Assembly: GCA_944393755.1 (NCBI GenBank)
Contig: CALYBF010000069.1
Coordinates: forward strand, 1-7,280
DNA from: an uncultured Clostridia bacterium
Lineage (GTDB): Bacteria > Bacillota > Clostridia > TANB77 > CAG-508
Reading direction: 5' to 3'
DNA: 7,280 nt
A model generated the notes under the pieces. It was not told the DNA's origin and did not search any database. It saw only the letters and a list, made by a program, of their open reading frames with translations. A program made the position numbers and the translations under genes. This document shows, in pieces, positions 1 through 6,521 of the stretch. Position 1 is the stretch's first letter, and every line of letters starts with the position of its first letter.

Positions 1-1506
1 TAGATATTAAAGAATTAAAAATTTATTCTGGAGAAAAAATAGGAGTAGTTGGAATAAATGGAAGCGGAAAATCTACATTTTTAAATATTATTTTTGGTAA
101 GACAGATATAGATATTGGAAAAGTAATTGTAAATGGAAATATATCATATATAGAGCAGTTAAAAAGTAATGATACTTATTTAAGTGGTGGCGAAGTTGTA
201 AAAAAACAAATAGAAGAAAATCTAAATAATAAATATGATATAGTTTTAGCAGATGAACCTTCTTCTAATTTAGATATAGAAGAAAAAGAAAAGTTAAAAA
301 ATAAATTAAAAGAATATAAAGGAACTTTAATATTAATATCACACGATAGAAATTTATTAGATGAAGTTGTAGATAGTATTTTAGAAGTAGAAAATGGAAG
401 TGTTACAAAATATAAAGGTAATTATAGTAAATACAAAAAACAAAAATAATAGAAAAAAAAAAGAAAATAAAATAAATATGTAAAATATTTGGAAGAAAAA
501 AATAGGTTAGAAGTTTCAATAAATAAGGTGAAAAATGAAGCAAAGGCTATGAAAAAAACTCCTAAAAGAATGGGGAATTCAGAAGCAAGATTACACAAAA
601 GAGGAGTTGAAAATAAAAGAGAAAAAGTAGAAAAAAGTTCTAAAAGTTTAGAAACAAGACTTGGAAAATTAGAAGAAAAAGAAAAACCTAATGAAAAATA
701 TCATATTTTTATGAAAATGCCAGAAACATTAAAATTAAAAGCAAAATTTGTTGTAAGTAGTGATAATTTAAATATTAAAATAGGAAATAAAGAGTTATTA
801 AATAATGTAAAATTTAATATTAAAACAAATAGTAAAACAGCTTTAATTGGTAAAAATGGAATTCGGAAAAACTACATTAATAACAAATATATTAGAAGGA
901 AATTCAAATATAAATATAAATCCTAGTTGTAGAATTTCTTATTTTAGACAAGATTTAAATAATTTAGATGATAATAAAACAGTTCTAGAAAATCTACTTG
1001 AAGATACAAGTCAAGATGAAACAACAATTAGAAATATTCTAGCAAGTTTAAATATAAAGAAAGAAGATGTTTACAAGAAAGTATCTTATTTAAGTGGTGG
1101 GGAAAAAGTAAAAGTTTTACTTACTAAAATTATGATATCTAATAGTAATTTTTTGATATTAGATGAACCAACTAATTTTTTAGATATAGAATCAATAGAA
1201 GCATTAGAATTTTTAATGAAAGAATTTAAAGGAACTATTCTTTTTGTAACACATGATGTAGATTTAATAAATAATGTTGCAACAAATATTATGATAATTG
1301 AAAATAAAAAAATAATTGAGTATGAGGGAAATTATTCTAAATATTTAGAATACAAAGAAAATAAGAGAAAAACAATTAGTAATAATTCATTACTTTTAGA
1401 ATTTAAACTTGCAGAAATTACTTCTAAACTTTCTATTTGTAAAGATGAAAAAGAAAAGGAAAAATTAGAAGAAGAATATAAAAAAATATTAGAAAGTAAT
1501 ATTTAA
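1..1506 (+). pseudogene. ABC-F ATPase of the ribosomal-protection (Vga/Lsa-like) type, 5'-truncated and frameshifted
   Basis: ABC-F proteins of this class are soluble twin-ATPase factors that bind the ribosomal E site and can displace antibiotics such as lincosamides, streptogramins A and pleuromutilins. First ATPase domain (frame from base 3): Walker A GINGSGKST at 51-77, signature LSGGE at 180-194, Walker B with DEPSSNLD near 240-275, H-loop SHDR at 339-350. The short gap between Walker A and signature, and the LADEP wording, fit the Vga/Lsa/Msr side of ABC-F. Stops at 447, 450 and 468 interrupt the frame. The linker resumes in the same frame from about 471 and contains the family-typical TPKRMGNSEARLHK. 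A second break lies in Walker A of domain two: GKNG (849-860) is in one frame and GKTT (865-876) in the next, implying one extra base at 861-864. After that LSGGE, LILDEPTNFLD and THD are all intact, and the gene ends at the TAA at 1504. About 25-30 N-terminal residues lie outside the window. It is either a recently inactivated gene or carries assembly errors. The exact drug spectrum cannot be inferred. Confidence 0.85.
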
Positions 1507-1524
1507 TAAAGTTAAAAAAACAAA

Positions 1525-1549
1525 AAACCTTGGAATAATTCCAAGGTTT
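1525..1549 (-). terminator. Intrinsic terminator between the convergent ABC-F and rpsI genes
   Basis: A perfect 11-bp stem (AAACCTTGGAA / TTCCAAGGTTT) encloses a 3-base loop, TAA. Read on the - strand it begins 5 bases after the rpsI stop codon. It is followed by a T-rich run (complement of the A-rich stretch 1514-1524), as expected of a rho-independent terminator for rplM-rpsI. Read on the + strand, 18 bases after the ABC-F stop, it is followed by a weaker T-rich tract (1547-1564), so it probably works in both directions. Confidence 0.85.
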
Positions 1550-1554
1550 GAATT

Positions 1555-1956
1555 TTATCTTTTTGAAAATTGTGGTGCTTTTCTAGCTTTTTTAAGACCA
1601 TATTTCTTTCTTTCTTTCATACGTGGGTCTCTTGTTAAGAAACCGTTTTGTTTTAAAACTGGTCTAAATTCAGCATTTGCTTCATTTAAAGCTCTAGCAA
1701 GACCATGACGGATAGCTCCAGCTTGACCTGTAAAACCTCCACCTTTAACATTTGCTATAACATCATATTTAGATGTTGTATTAGTAACTGTAAGTGGTTG
1801 TCTAACAATAACTTTTAAAGTTTCTAAACCGAAAAATTCATCTATATCTTTTCCGTTTATTGTTATTTTACCAGAACCTTCCATTACTCTAACTCTAGCA
1901 ATTGCATTTTTTCTTCTACCTGTACCATAAAAAACTATATTATCTTTTTTTGCCAT
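1555..1956 (-). CDS. rpsI: 30S ribosomal protein S9
   Basis: S9 is a small-subunit head protein whose C-terminal tail reaches the P site and touches the tRNA anticodon stem-loop. The 133-residue product has the normal family length. It shows the S9 hallmarks: YGTGRRKNAIARVRV near residues 10-24, KGGGFTGQAGAIRHGLARAL around 71-90, LTRDPRMKERKKYGLKKARK around 107-126, and the conserved C-terminal SKR. The ATG start is preceded 8 bases upstream by GGGAGGT (1965-1971), which lies inside the last codons of rplM. Only one base separates the rplM stop from this start, so the two genes are tightly coupled in one transcript, the usual bacterial rplM-rpsI pair. Transcription ends at the hairpin immediately downstream. 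No oddity in length or conserved residues. Confidence 0.98.
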   Translation of the reverse strand: MAKKDNIVFYGTGRRKNAIARVRVMEGSGKITINGKDIDEFFGLETLKVIVRQPLTVTNTTSKYDVIANVKGGGFTGQAGAIRHGLARALNEANAEFRPVLKQNGFLTRDPRMKERKKYGLKKARKAPQFSKR

Positions 1957-1957
1957 T

Positions 1958-2395
1958 TTATTTTACCTCCCATACTTCTGGTTTTTGTGCTTGATTTTCA
2001 TGTTCTGAACCTGCATATACTCTTAATTTCTTTAACATTTGTCTACCTAAAGAGTTGTGAGGTAACATACCTTTTATAGCTAAAGTCATAGCTTTTTCTG
2101 GTTTTTTATCAAGCATAACTCTTGCAGGAGTTTCTTTAAGACCACCAATATATCCAGAATGATGTCTGTACATTTTTTGGTCTAATTTGTGTCCTGTAAG
2201 AATTGCATCTTTACAATTTAAAATAATAACGTGATCTCCACAATCAATATGTGGTGTAAATGTTGGTTTGTGTTTTCCTCTTAATAATTTTGCAGCTTCT
2301 GTAGCAACTCTACCAATTGGTTTATTTGCTGCATCAATGATATACCATTTGCTTTCTATTTCACCTTTTTTTGCACTATATGTTGTATTATTCAT
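1958..2395 (-). CDS. rplM: 50S ribosomal protein L13
   Basis: L13 is an early-assembling large-subunit protein that binds 23S rRNA. The 145-residue product matches the family's usual length (about 140-150). It carries the family's recognisable blocks: KWYIIDAANKPIGRVATEAA near residues 16-35, LLRGKHKPTFTPHIDCGDHV around 37-56, and GMLPHNSLGRQMLKKLRVYAG around 109-129. The ATG was chosen because AGGAGGG (2407-2413) precedes it at good spacing and no better start lies upstream. It is the first gene of a two-gene operon with rpsI. It is driven by a consensus promoter about 105 bases upstream, and the 5' leader contains a GC-rich hairpin that probably mediates feedback control. Confidence 0.98.
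   Translation of the reverse strand: MNNTTYSAKKGEIESKWYIIDAANKPIGRVATEAAKLLRGKHKPTFTPHIDCGDHVIILNCKDAILTGHKLDQKMYRHHSGYIGGLKETPARVMLDKKPEKAMTLAIKGMLPHNSLGRQMLKKLRVYAGSEHENQAQKPEVWEVK
1965..1971 (-). promoter_or_regulatory. rpsI ribosome binding site nested in the rplM 3' end
   Basis: GGGAGGT on the - strand lies 8 bases before the rpsI ATG. It coincides with the final Trp-Glu-Val codons of rplM, so terminating ribosomes on rplM sit directly over the site. This favours translational coupling and equal output of L13 and S9. The coupling itself is inferred from spacing. Confidence 0.85.
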
Positions 2396-2438
2396 GGTAA
2401 TTTATACCCTCCTATTTTTATTAAAATTTATATATGAA

Positions 2439-2476
2439 ATTTAAATATAGCCACCGGGGAGAAGCTTCATTTAAAT
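2439..2476 (-). promoter_or_regulatory. Candidate L13 leader RNA hairpin upstream of rplM
   Basis: On the - strand two copies of the self-complementary 8-mer ATTTAAAT (2469-2476 and 2439-2446) form an outer stem, extendable by a G-U pair. Inside, AGC (2464-2466) can pair with GCT (2449-2451). The enclosed core CTTCTCCCCGGTGGCT is strikingly GC-rich against this AT-rich background. It lies between the mapped promoter and the rplM ribosome binding site, and no T-run follows, so it is not a terminator. Known biology: an L13 leader family that autoregulates rplM exists in low-GC Gram-positives. Assigning this hairpin to that family is my inference from position and structure. Confidence 0.6.
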
Positions 2477-2499
2477 AACATTATCAATATTGCTAAACT

Positions 2500-2528
2500 A
2501 TTATATTATGAAAAACTAGATTTGTCAA
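2500..2528 (-). promoter_or_regulatory. Sigma-A promoter of rplM-rpsI
   Basis: On the - strand there is a perfect TTGACA -35 (2523-2528), a 17-base spacer and a perfect TATAAT -10 (2500-2505). Transcription should start near 2493, giving a leader of about 98 bases that contains the hairpin at 2439-2476. An A/T-rich tract upstream of the -35 could act as an UP element. This is a full-consensus promoter, as expected for a ribosomal protein operon. Confidence 0.9.
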
Positions 2529-2554
2529 TAGATGTAGCGAATTTTTTTAAAAAC

Positions 2555-2583
2555 TTGACAAATTTTTTTATTTTGTGTATACT
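2555..2583 (+). promoter_or_regulatory. Sigma-A promoter of the NlpC/P60-comEC unit
   Basis: A perfect TTGACA -35 (2555-2560) and a TATACT -10 (2578-2583) are separated by 17 bases, with a T/A-rich stretch just upstream. Start of transcription is expected near 2590, leaving a short leader of about 49 bases before the hydrolase start. It is arranged back to back with the rplM promoter, with 26 bases between the two -35 boxes. The 243-base gap 2396-2638 is fully accounted for by these two promoters, the leader hairpin and the two ribosome binding sites. Confidence 0.85.
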
Positions 2584-2638
2584 ATGAACATTACGAAACA
2601 GGATGTGAATATTATTTATATTAAGGAGTAATATAGAA

Positions 2639-3919
2639 ATGAAAAGAAAAAATTTAATAAGAAACATACTAATGATAGCAATTTTAGGAATAGCAATAAT
2701 GTTTTTTACAAATGTAATTTTTGCAGCAAGTTCAGCTAAAATAATAGTTGAAACAGCAAATTTAAGAGAAACAGCAGATGAAGATAGTAAAATATTAGAA
2801 CAATTATCATTAAATGATGAAGTAGAAGTATTACAAAAAACAAATAACTGGTATCAAGTTAAAACAGAAGATAATATTACTGGATATTTAAGGGAAGATT
2901 TAATAGAAGTTTCTGGAGATGTAAAAGATAATACTACTGAAGAAGTAAGCACAAATACTGAAAATACAGCAGTAGAAGAAAATAAGGAAGAGACAGTAGC
3001 AGAAGAAACAGGAAAAAGAATCGTAAAAGAAAACACAAAATTAAAAATAGTACCAGTAATAAATGCAACAGACATTATAGAAGTAAAACAAAATGATGAA
3101 GTAACAATAATAGAAACAATCGGAGATTGGGTTTGTATAGAAAAAGATACAGTTAAAGGTTGGATAAGAAGCAATAAATTAATGACACTTGAAGAAAAAG
3201 CAAAACAAGATGAAGAAGCTAAAGCAAAAGCAGAAGCTGAGAAAAAAGCTGAAGAAGAGGCTAAAGCAAAAGAACAACAAACAAAAACAAAATATGCTTC
3301 TTCAACAACTGTAAATGTAAGAAAAGAAGCTAGTAAAGATTCTGAAATAATAGCACAAATTTCACAAAATACAGCTGTAGAAGTTATATCAGATGAAGGT
3401 GGATGGGCTAAAGTAAAAGTAAATGGAAAAGAAGGATATATAGCATCAAACTTACTTTCAGATAAGAAAACAGAAGTAACAACATCATCAAGAGGAAGTA
3501 ATGAAACAAGAAAGCCTAACACAGAAAATAAAACAACAACATCTACACCAGGAAAAGGTGCAACAGTTGTAGAAACAGCTAAAAAATATATAGGATATAG
3601 TTATAAATATGGTGCAGCAGGACCAACAAGCTTTGACTGTTCAGGTTTTACATCATACATATTTAAATTACACGGAGTAAGTTTAAGTAGAACAGCAAAA
3701 GCACAATATAGTAACGGAACAGCAGTATCGAGAAGTAATTTACAACCAGGAGATCTAATAATGTTTGGACCTTCTGCATCAGGAATAAATCACGTAGGAA
3801 TTTATATTGGTGGTGGGCAAATTGTTCACGCAGCTAACCCATCAAGAGGTGTTACAATAGATACAATAAATTCAGGATATTATAATAACAACTATGTAGG
3901 AGCAAGAAGAGTAATATAG
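2639..3919 (+). CDS. Secreted SH3b-repeat NlpC/P60 cell-wall hydrolase
   Basis: Likely an extracellular peptidoglycan peptidase; NlpC/P60 enzymes typically cut the D-Glu to diamino-acid bond in stem peptides. Residues 1-29 form a signal peptide: basic MKRKNLIRN, a hydrophobic core, then a site near FAA. Three SH3b-like modules follow at about 33-92, 128-183 (the most divergent) and 218-276, each with a W or GY strand near its end. Between modules two and three is a charged Ala/Glu/Lys-rich stretch (184-217), probably helical or coiled coil. A Ser/Thr/Asn-rich linker (277-305) leads to the catalytic domain (about 306-426). That domain carries FDCSGF with Cys334, INHVGIYIG with His385 and IVHAANPS with His397, the expected Cys-His-His set. 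AAGGAGT at 2623-2629 supports the ATG. It is first in a unit with comEC, 13 bases downstream. SH3b modules usually bind the cell wall, but the ligand here is unknown. No lipobox cysteine, LPXTG or other anchor is seen. Confidence 0.95.
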   Translation: MKRKNLIRNILMIAILGIAIMFFTNVIFAASSAKIIVETANLRETADEDSKILEQLSLNDEVEVLQKTNNWYQVKTEDNITGYLREDLIEVSGDVKDNTTEEVSTNTENTAVEENKEETVAEETGKRIVKENTKLKIVPVINATDIIEVKQNDEVTIIETIGDWVCIEKDTVKGWIRSNKLMTLEEKAKQDEEAKAKAEAEKKAEEEAKAKEQQTKTKYASSTTVNVRKEASKDSEIIAQISQNTAVEVISDEGGWAKVKVNGKEGYIASNLLSDKKTEVTTSSRGSNETRKPNTENKTTTSTPGKGATVVETAKKYIGYSYKYGAAGPTSFDCSGFTSYIFKLHGVSLSRTAKAQYSNGTAVSRSNLQPGDLIMFGPSASGINHVGIYIGGGQIVHAANPSRGVTIDTINSGYYNNNYVGARRVI

Positions 3920-3930
3920 TTACAATTAAG

Positions 3931-3936
3931 AGGTGA
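3931..3936 (+). promoter_or_regulatory. comEC ribosome binding site that bears on the start codon
   Basis: AGGTGA, within AAGAGGTGA (3928-3936), matches the anti-Shine-Dalgarno complement. It overlaps the only nearby conventional start, GTG at 3933-3935, so it cannot serve that codon. It lies 5 bases before an in-frame ATT at 3942, which would begin the protein with (M)KRP, a common ComEC N-terminus. The site therefore favours an ATT start. Confidence 0.6.
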
Positions 3937-6449
3937 GAAATATTAAAAGACCAATTTTAATTGCAACTATAGGATATATAATAGGAATAATAATGGGGCT
4001 ATACTTTAATATTAGTATAGTCTTTTTCTATTTACCTATAGTAGCAATATATTTTCTAAAGAAAAATTTAAATAGAAAGAAAGTTAAAAAATTAAATTTA
4101 TATAATATTAAAAGATATTTTAGATTTTTTAAGTTGTTTTTTAATTCAAAAGTTTTAATAACTATTTTTATTTTCTCAATTATATCAAATACAATTACAA
4201 TTTACCAAAATAACAAATATAATATAATTTATAAAGATAAAGAAAATTTGGAAGGAAAAGCTTTAGTTGTAAGTGAAAAAGAAGATAAAGAATATAGTTA
4301 TGTATATAAAATTAAAGTCTTAAATATAGAAAATAAAAAAGAAGGTAAAAATACATATTTGTATTTGAGAATAAATAAAAAAAGTGATGTTTTACTAGAA
4401 TATGGAGATATTATTAGTTTTAAAGGTGAATTCCAAGAACCAAGTAAAAAAAGAAATTATGGTGGTTTTGATTATAAAAATTATTTAAAAACTTTAAAAA
4501 TATATGGAACGATAAAGTTAGAAAATGGTGAGGTTTTAGAAAAAAATAAAGGAAATATTTTAATTTCTTTTTCTAATAAAATATCTAATAGTGTAAAAGA
4601 AAAAATATATGATTTACTAGATAAAAGAGAAGCTAATTTACTTATTGGCTTACTTTTAGGTGATGATGACAATATTGATGACGATATAGAAGAAGCTTTT
4701 AAAATAAGTAGTTTATCACATGTTTTAGCGGTGTCAGGTATGCAAGTTACATATATTATAACAGCAATGTATTTTATTTTTAATAATATATTAGGAAAAA
4801 GGAAAACAAAAATTGTAATAATAATAATTCTTATTTTTTATACAATATTAACAGGTTTTTCTCCTTCAATTGTAAGAGCAAGTATTATGGGAATATTAAT
4901 TATGGGAGCAGGACTTTTTTATAGAAAAAATGATATATGGAACTCAATTGCTATTTCACTTTTATTAATGTTAATATATAACCCATTTTTAATAACAAAT
5001 GTAGGACTGCAACTATCATATTTAGGAACGATTGGTATTATTTTATTAAATAAAACTTTCTTAAGAATATTTAACAAAATCAGATTTGAAAAATATATTT
5101 TAAATAGAAAAATAATAAATATTGTTTCTAAAATAATAGAAATTTTAACAGTTACAATATCTGCAAGTGTGGTTGTATTTCCTATTATGTTATATAATTT
5201 TAATTTATTTTGTACATATTTTTTAATAACAAATTTACTTGCAAGTATTATTATAGGACCTATTACAATTTTTGGAACAGTAATTGTAATTATTTCTTTC
5301 GCTTTTTTAAAGATTGGAAAGTTACTTTCAATAATTCTAGAAATTTCTTTAAACACATTGGTTTTTGTTTCTAATTTTAGTAAATTACCTTTTTCTAAAA
5401 TATATATAACAACACCTAAAATATCTATGATTATCTTTTATTATGTTCTAATTATTTTCTTTAATTACATCTATAAAATTTATAATAATAGAAATTTAAG
5501 TTTAACACAGATTCGTTTTAGAAATTTGATTGCACTATATAAATATAAGATAAAAGAAATTTATAATAATAAAAAAAGTAGAAAAAAATTTATAAGTATT
5601 TTAATTCTTATTGTTTTTTGTTTTAATATTTATAATTTTTTTATAATAAAAAGAGAATTAAAAATTTATTTTGTAGATGTAGGACAAGGTGATTCTACTT
5701 TTATTGTAACACCTAAAAATGAAACAATTCTAATAGATGGGGGTGGTAGTTTAGGAACAGATTTTGATGTAGGGGAGAGTACACTTCTTCCATATATTTT
5801 AGATAGAGGATATAAAAAAATAGATTTAATGTTTGTTTCACATTTTGACCAAGACCATATAGGTGGTTTATTTAAAATATTAGAAGAATTAAAAGTAGAA
5901 AAAGTTTGTATTTCAAAACAAGAAGAAGATTCTGAAAATTACCAGAAATTTTTAAACATAGTTAAAGAAAAAAATATCCAAGTTTTAGTTGTTAAGAAAG
6001 GTGATAAGATAGTTTTAGATAATAATTTATACTTTGATATCTTATGGCCAAATGATAAACAAATAGAAGAAAATAAATTGAATAATAATGCTATTGTTAT
6101 GAAATTAAATTATAATAATTTTTCAACGTTGTTTACAGGTGATATTGAAAAGCCAGCAGAAGAAAAAATTTTAGAAATTTATAAAAATTCTAAAATATTA
6201 GAAAGTGATATTTTAAAAGTAGCACATCACGGTTCTAAAACTTCTACTACAGATGAATTCTTAAATAAAGTAAAACCTAAAATTGCTTTAATAGGAGTTG
6301 GAAAAGATAATATGTTTGGTCATCCTTCAAATACAACAATAGAAAAATTAGAAAAAATGAATATAAAAATTTATAGAACAGATTTAAATGCTGAAATAAG
6401 CATTTGCGTAAATGATAAAGGACAAGTAAGTATAAAATCTTTATATTAA
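3933..6449 (+). CDS. comEC: DNA internalization / competence protein ComEC
   Basis: ComEC is the polytopic membrane channel that carries single-stranded DNA into the cell during natural transformation. At 838 residues from the GTG it is full length for the ComEC/Rec2 family. N-terminal helices (about 7-42, 72-90) flank an OB-like extracytoplasmic domain (about 100-195) ending in RNYGGFDYKNYLKTLKIYG. The competence core (about 230-515) has HVLAVSGMQVTYI (263-275), GFSPSIVRASIM (308-319) and QLSYLGTIGI (360-369). A further helix at 553-571 leads to a metallo-beta-lactamase domain (576-838). It has VDVGQGDS, SHFDQDHIGG with an intact HxDxDH (His637, Asp639, Asp641, His642), FTGD (Asp737), AHHGS (His765-766) and GHPS. 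Metal-ligand motifs are thus present, consistent with nuclease activity on the incoming strand. GTG 3933 is the conventional start, but ATT 3942 fits the ribosome site better. It follows the wall hydrolase by 13 bases and shares its promoter; no comEA or comEB is next to it. Confidence 0.96.
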   Translation: MRNIKRPILIATIGYIIGIIMGLYFNISIVFFYLPIVAIYFLKKNLNRKKVKKLNLYNIKRYFRFFKLFFNSKVLITIFIFSIISNTITIYQNNKYNIIYKDKENLEGKALVVSEKEDKEYSYVYKIKVLNIENKKEGKNTYLYLRINKKSDVLLEYGDIISFKGEFQEPSKKRNYGGFDYKNYLKTLKIYGTIKLENGEVLEKNKGNILISFSNKISNSVKEKIYDLLDKREANLLIGLLLGDDDNIDDDIEEAFKISSLSHVLAVSGMQVTYIITAMYFIFNNILGKRKTKIVIIIILIFYTILTGFSPSIVRASIMGILIMGAGLFYRKNDIWNSIAISLLLMLIYNPFLITNVGLQLSYLGTIGIILLNKTFLRIFNKIRFEKYILNRKIINIVSKIIEILTVTISASVVVFPIMLYNFNLFCTYFLITNLLASIIIGPITIFGTVIVIISFAFLKIGKLLSIILEISLNTLVFVSNFSKLPFSKIYITTPKISMIIFYYVLIIFFNYIYKIYNNRNLSLTQIRFRNLIALYKYKIKEIYNNKKSRKKFISILILIVFCFNIYNFFIIKRELKIYFVDVGQGDSTFIVTPKNETILIDGGGSLGTDFDVGESTLLPYILDRGYKKIDLMFVSHFDQDHIGGLFKILEELKVEKVCISKQEEDSENYQKFLNIVKEKNIQVLVVKKGDKIVLDNNLYFDILWPNDKQIEENKLNNNAIVMKLNYNNFSTLFTGDIEKPAEEKILEIYKNSKILESDILKVAHHGSKTSTTDEFLNKVKPKIALIGVGKDNMFGHPSNTTIEKLEKMNIKIYRTDLNAEISICVNDKGQVSIKSLY

Positions 6450-6453
6450 ATTT

Positions 6454-6481
6454 TTGTTAAATAATGGTATATTTTTATAAA
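6454..6481 (+). promoter_or_regulatory. Weak candidate promoter before the BofC-C-like gene
   Basis: TTGTTA (6454-6459) and TATAAA (6476-6481) are separated by 16 bases within the 72-base comEC-to-next-gene gap. No terminator is visible in that gap, so the downstream gene may be read from the upstream promoter, from this site, or both. Such matches arise easily by chance in AT-rich DNA. Confidence 0.3.
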
Positions 6482-6521
6482 ATTTGTAAACAATAATTAA
6501 AAAGAAATCGGAGGAAGAATA

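Noticed and set aside
431..880. Programmed frameshifting to make a full ABC-F protein
   Set aside because: The first break has multiple stops and needs two shifts. The second lacks a recognisable slippery site with a downstream structure. ABC-F genes are not known to use this mechanism.
847..1506. Second half of the ABC-F gene as an independent single-domain ATPase starting at TTG 847
   Set aside because: No ribosome binding site precedes 847. The frame starts in the middle of a Walker A motif whose first half is in the adjacent frame, so it is the tail of the broken gene.
2520..2563. Inverted repeat ATTTGTCAA / TTGACAAAT as a repressor operator
   Set aside because: The arms are the two -35 boxes plus three bases, so the repeat follows from having two divergent consensus promoters. 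The 26-base separation is long for a single dimer site.
2609..2634. Hairpin ATATTA / TAATAT placing the hydrolase ribosome site in its loop
   Set aside because: It is only six A-T pairs and leaves the Shine-Dalgarno unpaired in the loop. It is likely chance in AT-rich DNA.
2590..2638. Riboswitch (for example c-di-AMP type, often found upstream of wall hydrolases) before the NlpC/P60 gene
   Set aside because: The leader from the mapped promoter is only about 49 bases, far too short and lacking paired GC elements.
2854..3522. 222-codon open frame on the - strand opposite the wall hydrolase
   Set aside because: The peptide is low-complexity Ser/Phe/Val-rich, as expected from the complement of a Glu/Lys/Thr-rich gene. 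It has no motif, and the + strand gene is certain.
4481..5356. Short - strand open frames opposite comEC
   Set aside because: They mirror hydrophobic membrane-helix codons of comEC and show no domain or ribosome site.
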